Assembly: GCA_036873755.1 (NCBI GenBank)
Contig: JAVTVY010025151.1
Coordinates: 48,110-112,109, forward strand
Direction: 5' to 3'
Origin: Hanleya hanleyi
Lineage: Eukaryota; Mollusca; Polyplacophora; Lepidopleurida; Hanleyidae
DNA length: 64,000 bases
Below the pieces are notes generated by a model. That model did no database searches and had not been told where the DNA came from. It was given only the letters and a program-made list of their open reading frames with translations. The position numbers and the translations under genes were made by a program. Below, piece after piece: positions 31,600 to 43,179 of the stretch (the stretch's first letter is position 1; every line of letters starts with the position of its first letter).

Positions 31600-33530
31600 T
31601 TCCACCAGGCCAACGAGCATGTGCTATATATATATCGATACGCAGAGGTCAATATGTACCTTGTCACTGAGCCATCCTGGTACGATGATTTATTTCTAAA
31701 AAGTAACGTTAGACGCTATGCACCTTTCAGTATACGTTCTTTAAAATTGTGCCAGGAGACTCGTGCTGATGATCTGACAATACAGGCTCCTGTTAACCAA
31801 AATTACCCCCCATGGTTTTTAAACACACCAAGAGTTTATACTGATTTAAGTGATCAAATTAAGAAATCTGATCCTCCACACATTGTAACTGGCAGTACTC
31901 GCGATTATATCCAGTCTAACTGGAGCGAGTACTGCCAGGTTTATACCGACGCTTCTAAATGTCCCGACAGTGGTAAAGTAGGAGCTGCGTTCTGTATTCC
32001 AGAACTTAAATATAATAAATCATTCAGGCTTACTGATCATGTGTCAGTTTTTACTGGTGAGGTAATTGCCATTCTGATGGCTATCAATTTTATTAAAGAA
32101 GTCCGTATATCCAGAGCGGTTATTTTAACTGACTCTTTAAGTGCCTTACAAGCCTTACTCAATTTTACTTGGAATCAGTCCTCTGGTATAATATATGAAA
32201 TATTACATATTCTCTCTGATATGCAAGTAAACAATATTAATGTTTACTTGGCATGGATACCTGGGCATTCAGGAATACAAGGCAATGAGTTGGCAGACCA
32301 TCTTGCCAACCAAGCACGGTCATTTGACACTGTGTCAATTGATATCGGCCTTACTTTATCAGAAGCAATGTCTTGTTTATATCCCCATTTTAATTCGATA
32401 TGGCAAGATCTTTGGGATAATTCGGATAAAGGTCGATTTTATTATAGATTTCAACCTTCCATTAAAGGTGGTGTGTTAAATTTACAGTCACGTTGGGCTG
32501 AAGTACTCATGTTTCGACTTTTAGTTGGTCACATTCCACTTAATTCATATCTTCATAAGCGAAACATTCATGATAATGGTTTATGTGACCCATGTGATCT
32601 CGAAGAGACTATTAGTCATTTTTTATTTAATTGTACTCGGTATGTCAACCAACGACAATTACTTTTTCACGAACTTATACTGGCTGGTGATTTTAATCCA
32701 ACTTTTGATTCTATGTTGAATCCCCCTAAAAACAGGGATAAAGTGTTTGCGGCAGTGTCTAGATTTATGATACGTTCTAAGAGATTTTAGTGAAAGTTTT
32801 GTAACTATTTCTTTATACTAGACACCCGCAGATTTTTATATTGATTTTAATATTCTGTTATAGAGTTTAATATCTAGTCTAGGTTACTCTAATGGTACAT
32901 GCATATAATTTTAAATTTAAAAAAATGAGCTGAGAAATAATAGATGATAAGAATTTAATATATATTTTGTTATCGGTGGTTTAAATTTATCTCTGTTCGA
33001 TTAAAAGAACATATTTTAAATGATGTCCTTGCTCCTTCTGATTGGATATTAGTGTTTGAGGATACCATTGGAGGTCCTCATTCGCGGTGTTCATCGGGAG
33101 GAGTATGGATATTACATCAAATCTCGTTTTTATTGTTTTAAATAATGTCTTTGCTTGTTCTGGTTGGACACTGGTGTCGGAGGATCGGTGTCTGAGGATA
33201 TTCCGGTGTTCACCAGGATGAGTATAGATGTTATATTGATTATTGTTTTAAATTATCCACCTATTCATCTAAATTATATATCGAGTTTAATGCTAGTCAA
33301 AAACGAAATATGCATGTACCGTATTGGCCTTTTTTAATTCAGTTTTATATTATTTTATAAATAGGGTCGTTGGTGTATTATATTATGGTTGTTGATTCGA
33401 TTATTTCCCCTTCCTTTTAAATAACGCCTTTGGAGTCTGGTTTTGCTATATATGTTGTTTCTTAATAGCATATTTAAATAAATATCTAGTCTATTCTATA
33501 TAATTTCTTTAGTTAATGACATTTGAGTTA
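31600..33530 (+). mobile_element. 5'-truncated LINE carrying RNase H
   Basis: A 3' portion of a non-LTR retrotransposon. It has the coding part at 31621-32790 and a 3' region to about 33530 containing two related blocks (near 33020-33110 and 33140-33240, both with TTGGA..TTAGTGT/TGGTGT and AGGATGAGTAT-like text). It interrupts the inverted copy of the virus-like element, so it inserted after that element did. Confidence 0.7.
31621..32790 (+). CDS. Intact LINE RNase H / C-terminal domain frame, 389 aa
   Basis: A ribonuclease H of the type attached to jockey/I-like reverse transcriptases, which removes RNA from the RNA:DNA hybrid. Visible catalytic positions are D110 in YTDASK, E147 in TGEVIAI, D171 in LTDSLSAL and D226 in GNELADHLAN, preceded by the WIPGHSG motif. 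A C-terminal zinc knuckle follows: C322, C325, H333 and C338 in LCDPCD and SHFLFNC. The frame is uninterrupted, unlike the other retroelements here, so this insertion is young. The RT itself is missing, so the start at 31621 is simply the first ATG in a truncated frame. Confidence 0.9.
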   Translation: MLYIYRYAEVNMYLVTEPSWYDDLFLKSNVRRYAPFSIRSLKLCQETRADDLTIQAPVNQNYPPWFLNTPRVYTDLSDQIKKSDPPHIVTGSTRDYIQSNWSEYCQVYTDASKCPDSGKVGAAFCIPELKYNKSFRLTDHVSVFTGEVIAILMAINFIKEVRISRAVILTDSLSALQALLNFTWNQSSGIIYEILHILSDMQVNNINVYLAWIPGHSGIQGNELADHLANQARSFDTVSIDIGLTLSEAMSCLYPHFNSIWQDLWDNSDKGRFYYRFQPSIKGGVLNLQSRWAEVLMFRLLVGHIPLNSYLHKRNIHDNGLCDPCDLEETISHFLFNCTRYVNQRQLLFHELILAGDFNPTFDSMLNPPKNRDKVFAAVSRFMIRSKRF

Positions 33531-33639
33531 TTTATACAGACATCTGTCTATTTTCTCAATATATTTTCCCCGTTGCTTTTTTAACACACCGTTTTTAACA
33601 CTTTTTATTGTGTTTTTAAAATCAGTTTTATTTTTTTTA

Positions 33640-34245
33640 AAACAACTCAATGCAATGATACTGGCGCGCATAATCCTAACGGATTGCATGCGCCATCCAA
33701 ATTCAAAACTGACTGTCAATATGTACCGCACGTCATTATCAAACATGGTCCCCGACAAAATCGTCAGCACTATGCCCAGCATAAATGGCAAGTGGGGTAC
33801 CCTCAGTTGCTCCACATAGCCATACAGCGAGAGAAGGGAAATCTCCCGTATTAGCACGAAAAAAAAAATACATGCATACATGGAAAGTAAGATTTATACT
33901 AATAAACATAACCTGTACGCTATTATTAATGTCTATAAAGTTTATGGCCAGATGGTGAGAGAAGAAGATGGCCACAGGCTGGATGTGAGCGACTGAATGA
34001 GAGTGGTGGCCACCTACACTGATTGTGTTCAGATGCCTCAACATTACCCAAACCCGAACTATTGGTGGCATTCCTACCCGCAGATACCATATGTTACGAT
34101 AGTGGGGATTTGGGGCGACTGAATGTAATTTTCTGGTCTGTTTCCGACGTTGTTTATCTACCTCGTTGACGCATGGGAGATCACACGGCATGACTCTGAT
34201 AACAGATGAGTCTTGGTACTTGACTAGTACATGTATGTAATACAT
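33640..34245 (-). pseudogene. Virus-like element copy B, membrane-protein part
   Basis: On the minus strand a frame of about 117 codons (33881 to 33528) contains SLYGYVEQLRVP, then a hydrophobic helix LPFMLGIVLTIL. The same protein stretch is at 45085-45160 on the plus strand (SLYGYVEKLRVP). Upstream sequence to 34245 is open on the minus strand but not recognised. A smaller third fragment of the same stretch lies near 40890-40930. Confidence 0.6.
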
Positions 34246-35339
34246 GTATGTGATGCAAATTGCAATCAGCTGATGATCATACTTGTGTAGACTCTATACT
34301 GCTATATAATTCGACTTGAGATTCGCTACAACCAAACTAATCATACGAGACGACAATATTAGTTTGCTGTTATTTCAATTAGTTGAGGTGATCTTCTAAT
34401 ATACCATGCGCTCCATATGAACTTTAATAGTTACATGCTCTTCATAAATTTTATACATACATATGTAGCAGTGGAGCGCTCACTTTTCAACCTATTCGTT
34501 TGTGCGTACAAGCTTGCCCTATCGTTCTGACTTTAAATACGTTGACTTATTCTGACTATATATATATTCTGACGACTCCGGCCTATGTTATTCCGCCTTA
34601 GTCCGTCGTGTATGGCGATTTCAATCGATTGCACTGTGTGTGCAATAGGCATGGCCCTTTGCAATTCTTGGTGAATGGTTCTCTGCATGTAGTCATCTAT
34701 TGTATTTGTCCCATGTGACGGAAATATCTTATAGAGTACATGTACCATGCATTGCTCTTTCAATCGTTGTAGCCTTGTAGTGTCGGCTCAGCAGATGTAT
34801 TACACACGCTCCTCCTAAAGAACTTGCAGAGAGTACAAATACAAAGTTTATTTAGACTCAGAGGTACAATATTAATAACACCAGCTCATTAGGAGCTAAT
34901 ACATCTCCTAACAATATAAACATTAACAAAAAATAACAATATAAACATTAGTATCTACATATATTAAAACTTTTAAAACTGTGTTTATCGACTAGCATAA
35001 ATATCACAGTCAGATACATGTATAGTGTCACTGTAAAGTGAACATGAGCATGAAATTGTGTTTGTCTTTATGCCAAGATAAGATTATGGCCAGCTGTTAA
35101 TTTCTTTCCCGCGTGACGATTTCAGGTCAAAACGTTTGATTTTTGTCACATATTACTCATCGCTTAAGTGCTCGTGCCATGTGCTATTTTAGGGAACTAA
35201 AACATGACTGGTCATGTCTTCTCAAGCTTTGTACTAAATATGTTCTTTTTTTTCCTACATCAACTATTTTCTTGTTATTACATAAAATTTTGTCCGCATT
35301 GCACATGCGTTTCTTGGTCAGTTGATCTATCTTTTTACA
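34246..35339. other. Region with no recognised gene
   Basis: AT-rich, with CAATATAAACATTA duplicated near 34910-34950. The last 250 bp may be the 5' UTR of the LINE that follows. Confidence 0.5.
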
Positions 35340-38300
35340 TCATATTATGGATAACGTAAATGTAAATCAGGTAGATGCTCCACAGCCGAATCTCGCTTCT
35401 TTTCTTCCATTTTCAATGTTGAAATTCCTAAACAGCCTGATTATCCTACCGCTCAGTATTCTGCATTTAATATCGAATTCATAGAAAATATGTGCTTCAA
35501 TTCGTTGGAATTAAATGACATTGACAATTCCAAAGCTGCTACAGATGATAATGATTTTGAAATTGCTCACTGGAACAAAATAAATACCCATCCGTCAATA
35601 TTTTACAGACAATACATTCATCGATTAAGTGAATATTATACCCGATACCAAAAACGGTACCCTTTCTTTTCTACATCTTAATGTTAGGAGTCTGAACAAA
35701 CATTTTAGCGAAATCACAGGATTTATCCACAATTTACAATATAATTTTTCCGTACTAAGATTTTCCGAGAGTTGGTTGAACCCTGCTACAGAAAGGTTAT
35801 ATGATATACCAGGATACACACCATTTCCATCGTCCAGGAAATATAAGGAGGGGGGGATTTATATTTTATGGAAATGATAAAGTAAGTTCATGTATAGTAC
35901 GTGATGATCTTTCACATCTTGACGAAAATGTAGAATTTGAATTGCTCTTCGTGGAATTAGTCCAGGACGATAAAAAATATTTAGTTGGCTTGTTTTATCG
36001 ACATTCAGATGGAAAGGTTAATATCTTTAAAATAACATTTTAACCAGCATATACTTTTTATTCTCAAAAAACCTTGTATTGGAAACCTTGTACATTTATG
36101 GGTGATTTTAACATTGATCTGTTCAAAATCGATCGTCATGCACCTTCTCAGGAGTTTATAGACATTTTAAAATCTCATTTTACCCACAAATTACCAAGCC
36201 TACCAGGGTACGCTCTCATTCATCAACCCTCATTGATAATATATTTACTAATTTTCATCAAGATGATCTCTTATCTGGTATTTTCTTGACTGATATTATC
36301 GATCACTTTCCGGTTTTTCATATTTTAAAAACGAAATCATGCTCTGAGCATGCACATCAACGTGCAACATTCCGGACAAATTCCCCTGAACAAACTGAGC
36401 GATTTATTCGACGAATTAAAGAAATGGATTGGCAAGATATTAAAGCGGACATCAACCCAGATATTCCCCTTAACACTTTTCTCCATAAATTCAACGCCAT
36501 TTACAATGACTGCTTTCTTTTAAGTACTATCAACATATCAAAGAAGAAAATAATAAAACCCTGGGTGACTAACGCTACACTAAACTCCATCTATGAAAAT
36601 AAATAGATTATATCGACTTTTTGTTAGTAATGATGACCGAATCCACCGCCAATATAGAATGTACCACAATAAACTCAACCAGACAATTCTGTTATCTAAA
36701 AAGCAGTACTTCCAGCAGAAATTCAACGAAAGTAATCAAGACATTAAGGGCACCTGGAAAGTTTTGAATCAGCTAATGAACAGGAAAAAATCTACTTGCA
36801 TGGCAAAATCACCCAAAATTAATGGAGAGACCATATCAGAAAATCAAGCTATTGCTAATGGATTTAACGAATATTTTGGCACCGTTGCATCGAATCTTGA
36901 TTCCAACATCCCGACAACTGTAAACAGTTTTTCTGAATATCTCGACAATCCAGCTCAACGAAATTTTCGGTTTCAACTTGTTTCCCAAGAAGACATAAAG
37001 AAAACAATAATTAGCCTAAAATCAGCTGAACCTAGACTAGATGATATCCGGATGTCGCATATCAAGCTAATCTCTGATTATATTTCTGATCCATTAGCTT
37101 ATATTATGAATTCCTCTCTAGCCTCCGGCATTGGGCCAAATCTTTTGAAGAACGCCAAAGTAACCCCGGTATTTAAATGTGATGATCCCGCTATAATGTC
37201 AAATTATAGACCGATATCTGTCTTGCCTCTATAGTATAGCTTTATTTCTATATATTTATCGAAATCATTTGACAAAGTCAGTCACAATATTTTACTTGCT
37301 AAGCTAGAACATTACGAGTTCCGAGGTGCATCAAATACATGTTTCAAAAGTTATCTTCCTTAAAGATCACAAACTGTAGTATATAATAGCATTATGTCCG
37401 AGCCGATGCCTATAGGCTATGAGGTTCCACAAGGATCTATTCTTGGCCCAATTTTGTTCCTTCTCTACTCTAAGTCACGCCATCGATAAATTGAAAACTG
37501 TTCTTCTACTTTTTCATCAAAAGATCTGTCTGAGCTTTTTAATGTCCTGTCCTTTGAATTACAGAACACGTATACCTGGTTTTGTTGCAACCGTCTGTCA
37601 CAGAACATAAGAAAAACTAAATACATGCTCATAAAACCGAATACTCATAAACGAGCGACTTTTATTCCTAAATTATCTATTTCAGCTGCTGAAATTGAGG
37701 CGGTCAACCAATTCAAATATTTAGACATCATTCTTAATGAACAATTGCATTGGAAATCTCATATACTTTACATATGTAACACACTTTCGAGAAACATTGG
37801 GATACTAAACCATATTAAAAAATTATGTGAACAAGAGAACGTTATATATATATTATATTATTCAATGATATTTCCGTACTTATCTTACTGTAATGCCATT
37901 TGGGGACATACATATGCCACTCATCTAAATCCTTATTCTGCTTCAGAAACGTGCTATTAGGGCGATAACTTTGTCCAGCAAGAATGATCATACTCATCCA
38001 CTATTTTCGAGTTTGAAAATCTTAAAGTTGCAACAATTAAGCATATATTCTTCTCTCGTAATGGCCCATAAGTTTTTCCATCATCCAACCTTGCTTCCGG
38101 TAGATTTCCAAAGATACTTCAACTAACAATCGGATATACATCGTTACCAAACCAGAGGACAGCTTTTGAATCTCTACAGACCAATTTATAGATCAATTTG
38201 ATCTTATCACACTCTTAAAATTCTCGGACCTCGGGAGTGGAACAAATTACCTTCTCACCTAAAGAGCATCAAATTTATTTCGCTATTTAAATCGAAACTG

Positions 38301-38589
38301 AAAACCTTTTTTTTATAGAAAACTACCCGTTCTCACAGGCAGTGCATAACATATAAAGTGATGTATAAGTTATTATTTGATTTCGTCAAAAAAATGGTTT
38401 CAGATAGGATATGTATATTATCTTTCTTTTTTGGTGGGATAGAACAAGCCCCCTGGGGTTTTATTCTCGCCAGTCAAATTTGGTTAACTCTTTTATGGTA
38501 ACTTGTTAATGAAACGCTTACGAGCCTTCGGTGTGTTCATTCTTTTCTCCAAGTGTCTATTGGTGAATAAATTTCAATTTCAATTTCAA
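35340..38589 (+). pseudogene. Nearly full-length decayed LINE
   Basis: Reads through many breaks. There is a leader from MDNVNVNQVDAPQPN (35347), an APE endonuclease (LSFLHLNVRSLNKHF, GYTPFPSSRKYKEGG, TFMGDFNIDLFK, and IIDHFPVFHIL), the RT connection (KKKIIKPWVT) and RT ([52 protein letters not shown]). After these comes the thumb (WFCCNRLSQNIRKTKYML, FKYLDIILNEQLHWKSHI). The stretch between ISVLPL and KSFDK, normally 60-80 residues, is mostly gone, and the catalytic ADD box is lost. It ends at 38575-38589 in repeated AATTTC units, a short-repeat 3' end. It is the same family as 62831-64000. Confidence 0.85.
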
Positions 38590-38766
38590 CCAGTGCGACC
38601 ACAGGGGCGAGCGTTTCGTGTCCAGTATATCTCCGCAAATTGTAAACTAACATGACTATTTTCAAAATGGCGAATTTCAAGATGGCGGTCGCGAAACGTC
38701 CGGCCTACGTTCGGCCTAGGTCATCCCGTGCGTTGGCATGACATCGATGAGGGGCGCCTGTGACAA

Positions 38767-38927
38767 CTGGGCGTAAAAGCGTACCTGAGATACAACACAT
38801 ATCACGAATCGTTAGATTCTTGGTATGTGCTTTAGAATAGGTTTACAGAAGACTATTCTGTGAAGTCATGTGACGCAGTCAGTATATCGGCACCTCTTCC
38901 CACTTCCCTTATATGTGTTGTAATTTT
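38767..38927 (+). repeat. Dispersed repeat, partial copy
   Basis: GGGCGTAAAAGCGTACCTGAG to TCCCTTATATGTGTTGTAAT matches the 3' two thirds of 39211-39437. Confidence 0.7.
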
Positions 38928-39210
38928 TTCCTGTATATGGCGAGATTCTGCTGGTGGACGTTTCGTCGCCGAGGCCCGCCCCCTGTACAGACCTTTTGGT
39001 CTTTGATATATGTTGGCATTTGTGGGAAGTTGATGCTGGGTCGACATCGGGCCTTACAGACTAGTCTTTTGTGTTAATTGCCGTCATTTACATCTGACGA
39101 CGATACAGCTCACCAATCTCCAATGTATGAGTTGTCACAGCGAAACAGCTCACCAATTACCAGTATGCGAGTTGTCAGAGCATTTCCATCATAGCTCTCT
39201 AGATTTGTAT

Positions 39211-39437
39211 CTAATACCGCTTATGCCGGTGCTAGGGGCCGTGTGGTCATATCATCGAAGTTGCCACATTAACAGGTACAATAAAAGCGTACCTGAGATA
39301 CAACACATATCACGAATCGTTAGATTCTTGGTATGTGCTTTAGAATAGGTTTACAGAAGACTATTCTGTGAAGTCATGTGACGCAGTCAGTATGTCGGCA
39401 CCTCTTCCCACTTCCCTTATATGTGTTGTAATTGGTA
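39211..39437 (+). repeat. Dispersed repeat, copy 3
   Basis: Near-identical to 7799-8026. The shared start ATACCGCTTATGCCGGTGC and end CCCTTATATGTGTTGTAATT give the likely element boundaries, about 227 bp. Confidence 0.75.
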
Positions 39438-41139
39438 TTGTTTACACTCTGTGAGCAGTGTTATATACCAATACGTTAATACTCATTGATTGATAATAAT
39501 AAAGGGTGTAAGCATGCCGTATAACTCCCAACGTACAGTGATTGTTTGACCTTCGTGAAATGTTCGTTGTTTGCATTCTACAGGGAGTGTTATGCTGTCC
39601 ACTATTAAAATACTAATGTGAAATCTCATTTATTTAAAAAAAGGAATGGGGTTTTACCCGGGGAAGTCTTAACTCTAGAAAAAATGGAGAGGGGTAGATG
39701 GGAGAGAGGAGAGGGGGGTGGTTTACCCACGTGACCTGGAACGGAGACAACAACGTTTTATAGCGAAAACGGTGCAACAGTCCAGAACTTCTATAAAATT
39801 TAGTTCCTTAGCCAAAAGAATACTTTAGATAACTAATATCATTAAAAAGTTTATTCATCGGGCTTTTCAGATCTGACGTTAGGTAGAAATATGACCCGTC
39901 GTTGATTTGAAATGAAAGATTGAAGACCGAGTGGTGGTGTCAAAATCAGAGCCTCTGGCGATGGCACACGTTTTTCCAAGTCACTGGTTGATTTTTAGGT
40001 TGAAAATATTGCTAGGCGCCGTCGCTTTTATGTAAGAAAGACATGTATATTGACTGAAATTATAATCAACATATCCCATATTTATGAAAGCCGTGTGACG
40101 GAAATTTGTGGGTAGAATATTAACGGAATAAACTGATTTTGAAAAGAGTTTCATTTTATTGTCTATGTCGACTGGGATTGCAAATGGCCGAGATATCAAC
40201 AGAACTCGGATATCAAGATCGTAGCGCGGTCTATAGCCTACACTCTGGCCGCAAGGACGACAACTCTGACTAGGCGAAACCTCTGTGGGCCAAATTCCGG
40301 TGGGCATCGCTAATACTGCGGGACTGATCTGGAATAAATCATTATAGTTGCACTCGCAGTACAAGACAGTTTTTTATGCTAAAGATCATTCAAAACATTA
40401 ACCAAAATTCATGTCTCCGTTCTAGCGGAAAAAAATACATTGGCCTCACTCAACAGGCTATTTTGTGGCTCGTGGAATTCCCCATGGCTGATGTTAATTG
40501 TAAAATTGGGAATTTGAATCTTCAATGCGCTCGGGTGATGGAAAATTAGCTCGTCATCATTTTCAACAATTGGTAACTCGAGCTTGCTATGAAGACACCA
40601 GAAATATGTATACTTCCTATGGATTGAAAACCGATTGACAGTGACAAACAAATGCGTTTTTTTGCATGTGAACATCAGACTTCAAGATACTGTACCATTC
40701 ACATGGCAAGTGAATACAGAGGAACTTGGTCGTTTTAAAGCTACCATTTGTCAAATCATTCAAATACCTGCATTTGACGATAAAATGGGCAATGGAAAAA
40801 AAATAAAATAAATAAAAAATTAAAAGAAATTAGGACAGTAGTAGACAAAGGGGAAATTCGGAAGTGTTGAGTATGCCCCGGGCACTTCAATGTTATATGC
40901 ATAGCCATACTTGCAGCGAGATAAGGGAATCCTACGCATTAACGTCTATGGTAAAGCCTTAATGCTTTATCTTAACGCCATAACGGCCTAGCATAACGCC
41001 TGGCCGCCATGATGCAAACAGTTGAGAGAAAGAAACATCAACACTTTGTCAAGTTTATTTTTTATTATTATATTATATTATTATTATATTTTTATTATTT
41101 ATTTATATAGTTTATTTATTCTCTCCGTCACATCATACC

Positions 41140-41275
41140 CACGCTGGGCGAGCCGTGTTGGGTATGTTTACAATTCAAGTAGGCTCTTCTTCAATCAGAG
41201 GCCGTCGTTTGGGAAAATTTCATTTTTGTTCGCTGTAACCTAAGCATCGTCGGGCAGCCCATGATACTGTAACGG
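41140..41275 (-). repeat. Duplicated gene-end segment, unit 1
   Basis: GTTGGGTATGTTTACAATTC through the CATCGTCGGGCAGCCCATGAT block resembles 42172-42295. On the minus strand both contain the C-terminus LPDDA/LPEDT and stop of neighbouring genes, so the two minus-strand genes are tandem duplicates. Confidence 0.65.
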
Positions 41276-41837
41276 CAGCATGTCCGCAAACAGGTGTTTG
41301 CGCATTCTGTTCGCATTTTCCAGAGCCTCGGTGGGTGGTAACTCCATATCCTCTTCCAAGTGACTCTTGGTCTTCATACTGTGCGTGGGGTCTCCTTCCA
41401 TTCCAAGCGGGAGCAGACTATACCGTTCATTGATGGCCATGGCTGTTTTTCTGATGCAGGGGCGCATTTGGATGTACTCCTGTTGTATGTTATCCTGTCC
41501 GGAGTCTTCGATTACCGCAGCATAGCTATTCGATTACCGCAGCATAGCTATTAATAGCTTCATGCACAATACGATCCCAGAAGGTAGGTTCCGCCTAACT
41601 TTCTTGGATGTAGGTTGACTATCTGAGATCAAGCTCTCCATATCATTAGATAAGACTCTCAGCAGTCTCTGTTTCCGTATCAGTCGGTGGACTCTCAGCA
41701 GTCTTCTCTGTATCAGCATCCGCCTCAATGGACTCATCGGTGTCTTCAATCCCATGTATATTCTTTTGGTGTCGCATCATATCGTAATGTTTGGTGAACG
41801 TTCGTTCGCACTCAGAGTATGTATAACCCATGTTCAA
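41240..41837 (-). pseudogene. Degenerate C2H2 zinc-finger protein of virus-like element
   Basis: From the ATG at 41837 (minus) it opens with a finger-like stretch, YSECERTFTKHYDMMRHQKN then IH. This fits C-x2-C-x12-H-x4-H except that the first Cys is Tyr. A very acidic linker follows (DTDESIEADADTEK). After breaks near 41640 and 41530 a second conserved part is readable: RPCIRKTAMAINERYSLLP and the end YHGLPDDA with TAG at 41240. At least two frame changes and the lost Cys make it a relic. Compared with unit 2, its TATA has decayed (TCTACAAAC). Confidence 0.6.
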
Positions 41838-41929
41838 GGTTGAACGTCGATTGTTTGTAGATAGTAATGCCCTCCAAAGCCAAGCTTAACACTTCAACGC
41901 CCTGGTGAAATAGCTCAGAAGCCCTGATT

Positions 41930-42120
41930 TCCATGGAATTGCCACTAATACATCGAAATGCAGTGACACCGTCAACGCCCGTCGTTACGCCTTAACGCCC
42001 GTCTGAACGCCTTAACGCCCAATCTTTACGCCTTAACGCCCGTCTTAGCGCCTTAACGTCCTATCTCAATGCCCTAACACCCCATCTGAACGCCTTAACG
42101 CCCTAGTATAACGCCTTAAA
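41930..42120 (+). repeat. CGCCTTAACGCC minisatellite
   Basis: About ten degenerate copies of a 19-22 bp unit around ACGCCTTAACGCCCGTCT. A shorter run with the same motif is at 42838-42920, so the array was duplicated with its gene. Confidence 0.75.
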
Positions 42121-42171
42121 GCCATGCTGTAGATATATGAGAGAACAACAGCAACAAAGATGACAGAAGCC

Positions 42172-42295
42172 GCGTTGGGTATGTTTTCATAATTCAAGAA
42201 GGCTCTTGTCCAATCAAAAGCCGCCATTTCAGAAAGTTTAATCTTCGTTCGGTGTAAACTAAGTGTCTTCGGGCAGTCCAGGATAATGGAGCTCC
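42172..42295 (-). repeat. Duplicated gene-end segment, unit 2
   Basis: CGTTGGGTATGTTTTCATAA to CTTCGGGCAGTCCAGGATAA; partner of 41140-41275. It carries the LPEDT-stop end of the EEPME-repeat gene. Confidence 0.65.
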
Positions 42296-42623
42296 GAGCT
42301 GTTACTCCCCCCATTGGTAGGCAGGGAAGAGCTCCTCGACACTGGGATCAATCTTCATCGGCTCTTCAATTCGTGGCGGCGGACCGACCTTCATGGGTTC
42401 TTTCATTCGAAGATGCAGTTAAGGGAGATGGAAGAGTTCTTCGACACAGGGGTCAGTCTCCATCGGCTCTTCGGAGCGGAGGATGGACCTCCATGAGTTC
42501 TGCCATTCGAGGATGCAGGGAAGGGTGGTGGAAGGGCTTCTCGCCTCTGGGATCAATCTCCATCGACTCTTCAGTTCGGTGCGGCGGATTGACCTCCATG
42601 GGTTCTTCGATTTGAAGATGCAT
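42245..42623 (-). pseudogene. EEPME-repeat protein of virus-like element
   Basis: Minus-strand ATG at 42621-42623 begins MHLQIEEPMEVNPPHRTEES, then MEIDPRG. Three tandem ~103-bp units (42325-42630) each encode a version of EEPMEVNPP / EEPMETDPC, broken by a frame change near 42455. The C-terminus LHYPGLPEDT and stop (about 42259) parallel LQYHGLPDDA of the neighbouring zinc-finger gene. Its function is unknown. The repeat unit is acidic and proline-rich, as in transcription-regulatory or disordered viral proteins, but that is only suggestive. Confidence 0.5.
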
Positions 42624-42630
42624 GGGAACT
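42325..42630 (-). repeat. 103-bp coding tandem repeat, three units
   Basis: Plus-strand text TCGACACTGGGATCAATCTT, CATCGGCTCTTC and GACCTTCATGGGTTCTTTCA recurs three times with 10-20 percent differences. Differences fall mostly where the peptide EEPME(V/I)xP is kept. Confidence 0.75.
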
Positions 42631-42681
42631 GAAATAACCGGTCTCGAGAGTGGCGAGCGTGATCCGTGTATGACAATTCGG

Positions 42682-42725
42682 TGACGTCAGCTGTGCACGT
42701 TTTTGGGATACGCTGGCTTTTATAG
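42682..42725 (-). promoter_or_regulatory. TATA box and CRE-like site of EEPME gene
   Basis: Read on the minus strand, TATAAAAG (42725-42718) is followed by the palindrome TGACGTCA (42689-42682) and then the ATG at 42623, about 95 bp below the TATA. That is normal spacing for a core promoter plus short leader. TGACGTCA is the classic CREB/ATF site. Confidence 0.5.
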
Positions 42726-43179
42726 ACAGTAACGCCCGCCTACGCCCAGCTTAACGTTTCAACGCCCTGGTGAAATAGCTCAGAAGATATGATTTTCTAG
42801 ATATTCCATGGAAAAGACACTAATTCATCAACATGCGATGACGCCCGTCAACGCCTGTCGTTACGCCTCAACACCCGTCTCAATACCTTAGCGGACTATC
42901 CCAACACCTTTTGCATTGTCGATCATCTATGGTTGGACATCATTTTTGTTTGGGGTTGAAGAAGATAATTTCCCGTCTCCAGCTGTGTCTGCATGAAGAT
43001 TGAAGTGCCTCATGCAGGGTCAGGAGATTCTGGGCACGGGTGGTTGTGTTTTGTTATACGCTTTGGGTACTATCTGTTTCTTATGCAGCAGAAGACATAC
43101 CCGGGTCACCCATTGGATGTCATCTATAAACGTGGTAAGATGACAACGCATGCGTTGGTGCTGAACAGCGATTCCACCT

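Larger units (their letters stand above)
38590..40859. other. Region with short repeats, no recognised gene
   Basis: Contains dispersed repeat copies at 38767-38927 and 39211-39437. A minus-strand frame of 127 codons at 39981-40364 (with CRPCGQSVGYRPRYD) and an 88-codon one at 40409-40675 are open, but they match nothing I recognise and have no clear start context. They are not called. Confidence 0.45.

Noticed and set aside
33739..34245. 168-codon minus-strand frame
   Set aside because: Only the downstream overlapping frame has a counterpart at 45025-45222; this one appears to be a shadow or at best a leader region, so it is described only as part of copy B.
39981..40364. 127-codon minus-strand frame with CRPCGQSVGYRPRY
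   Set aside because: Somewhat protein-like but with no recognisable family, no paired exon and no promoter; insufficient for a gene call.
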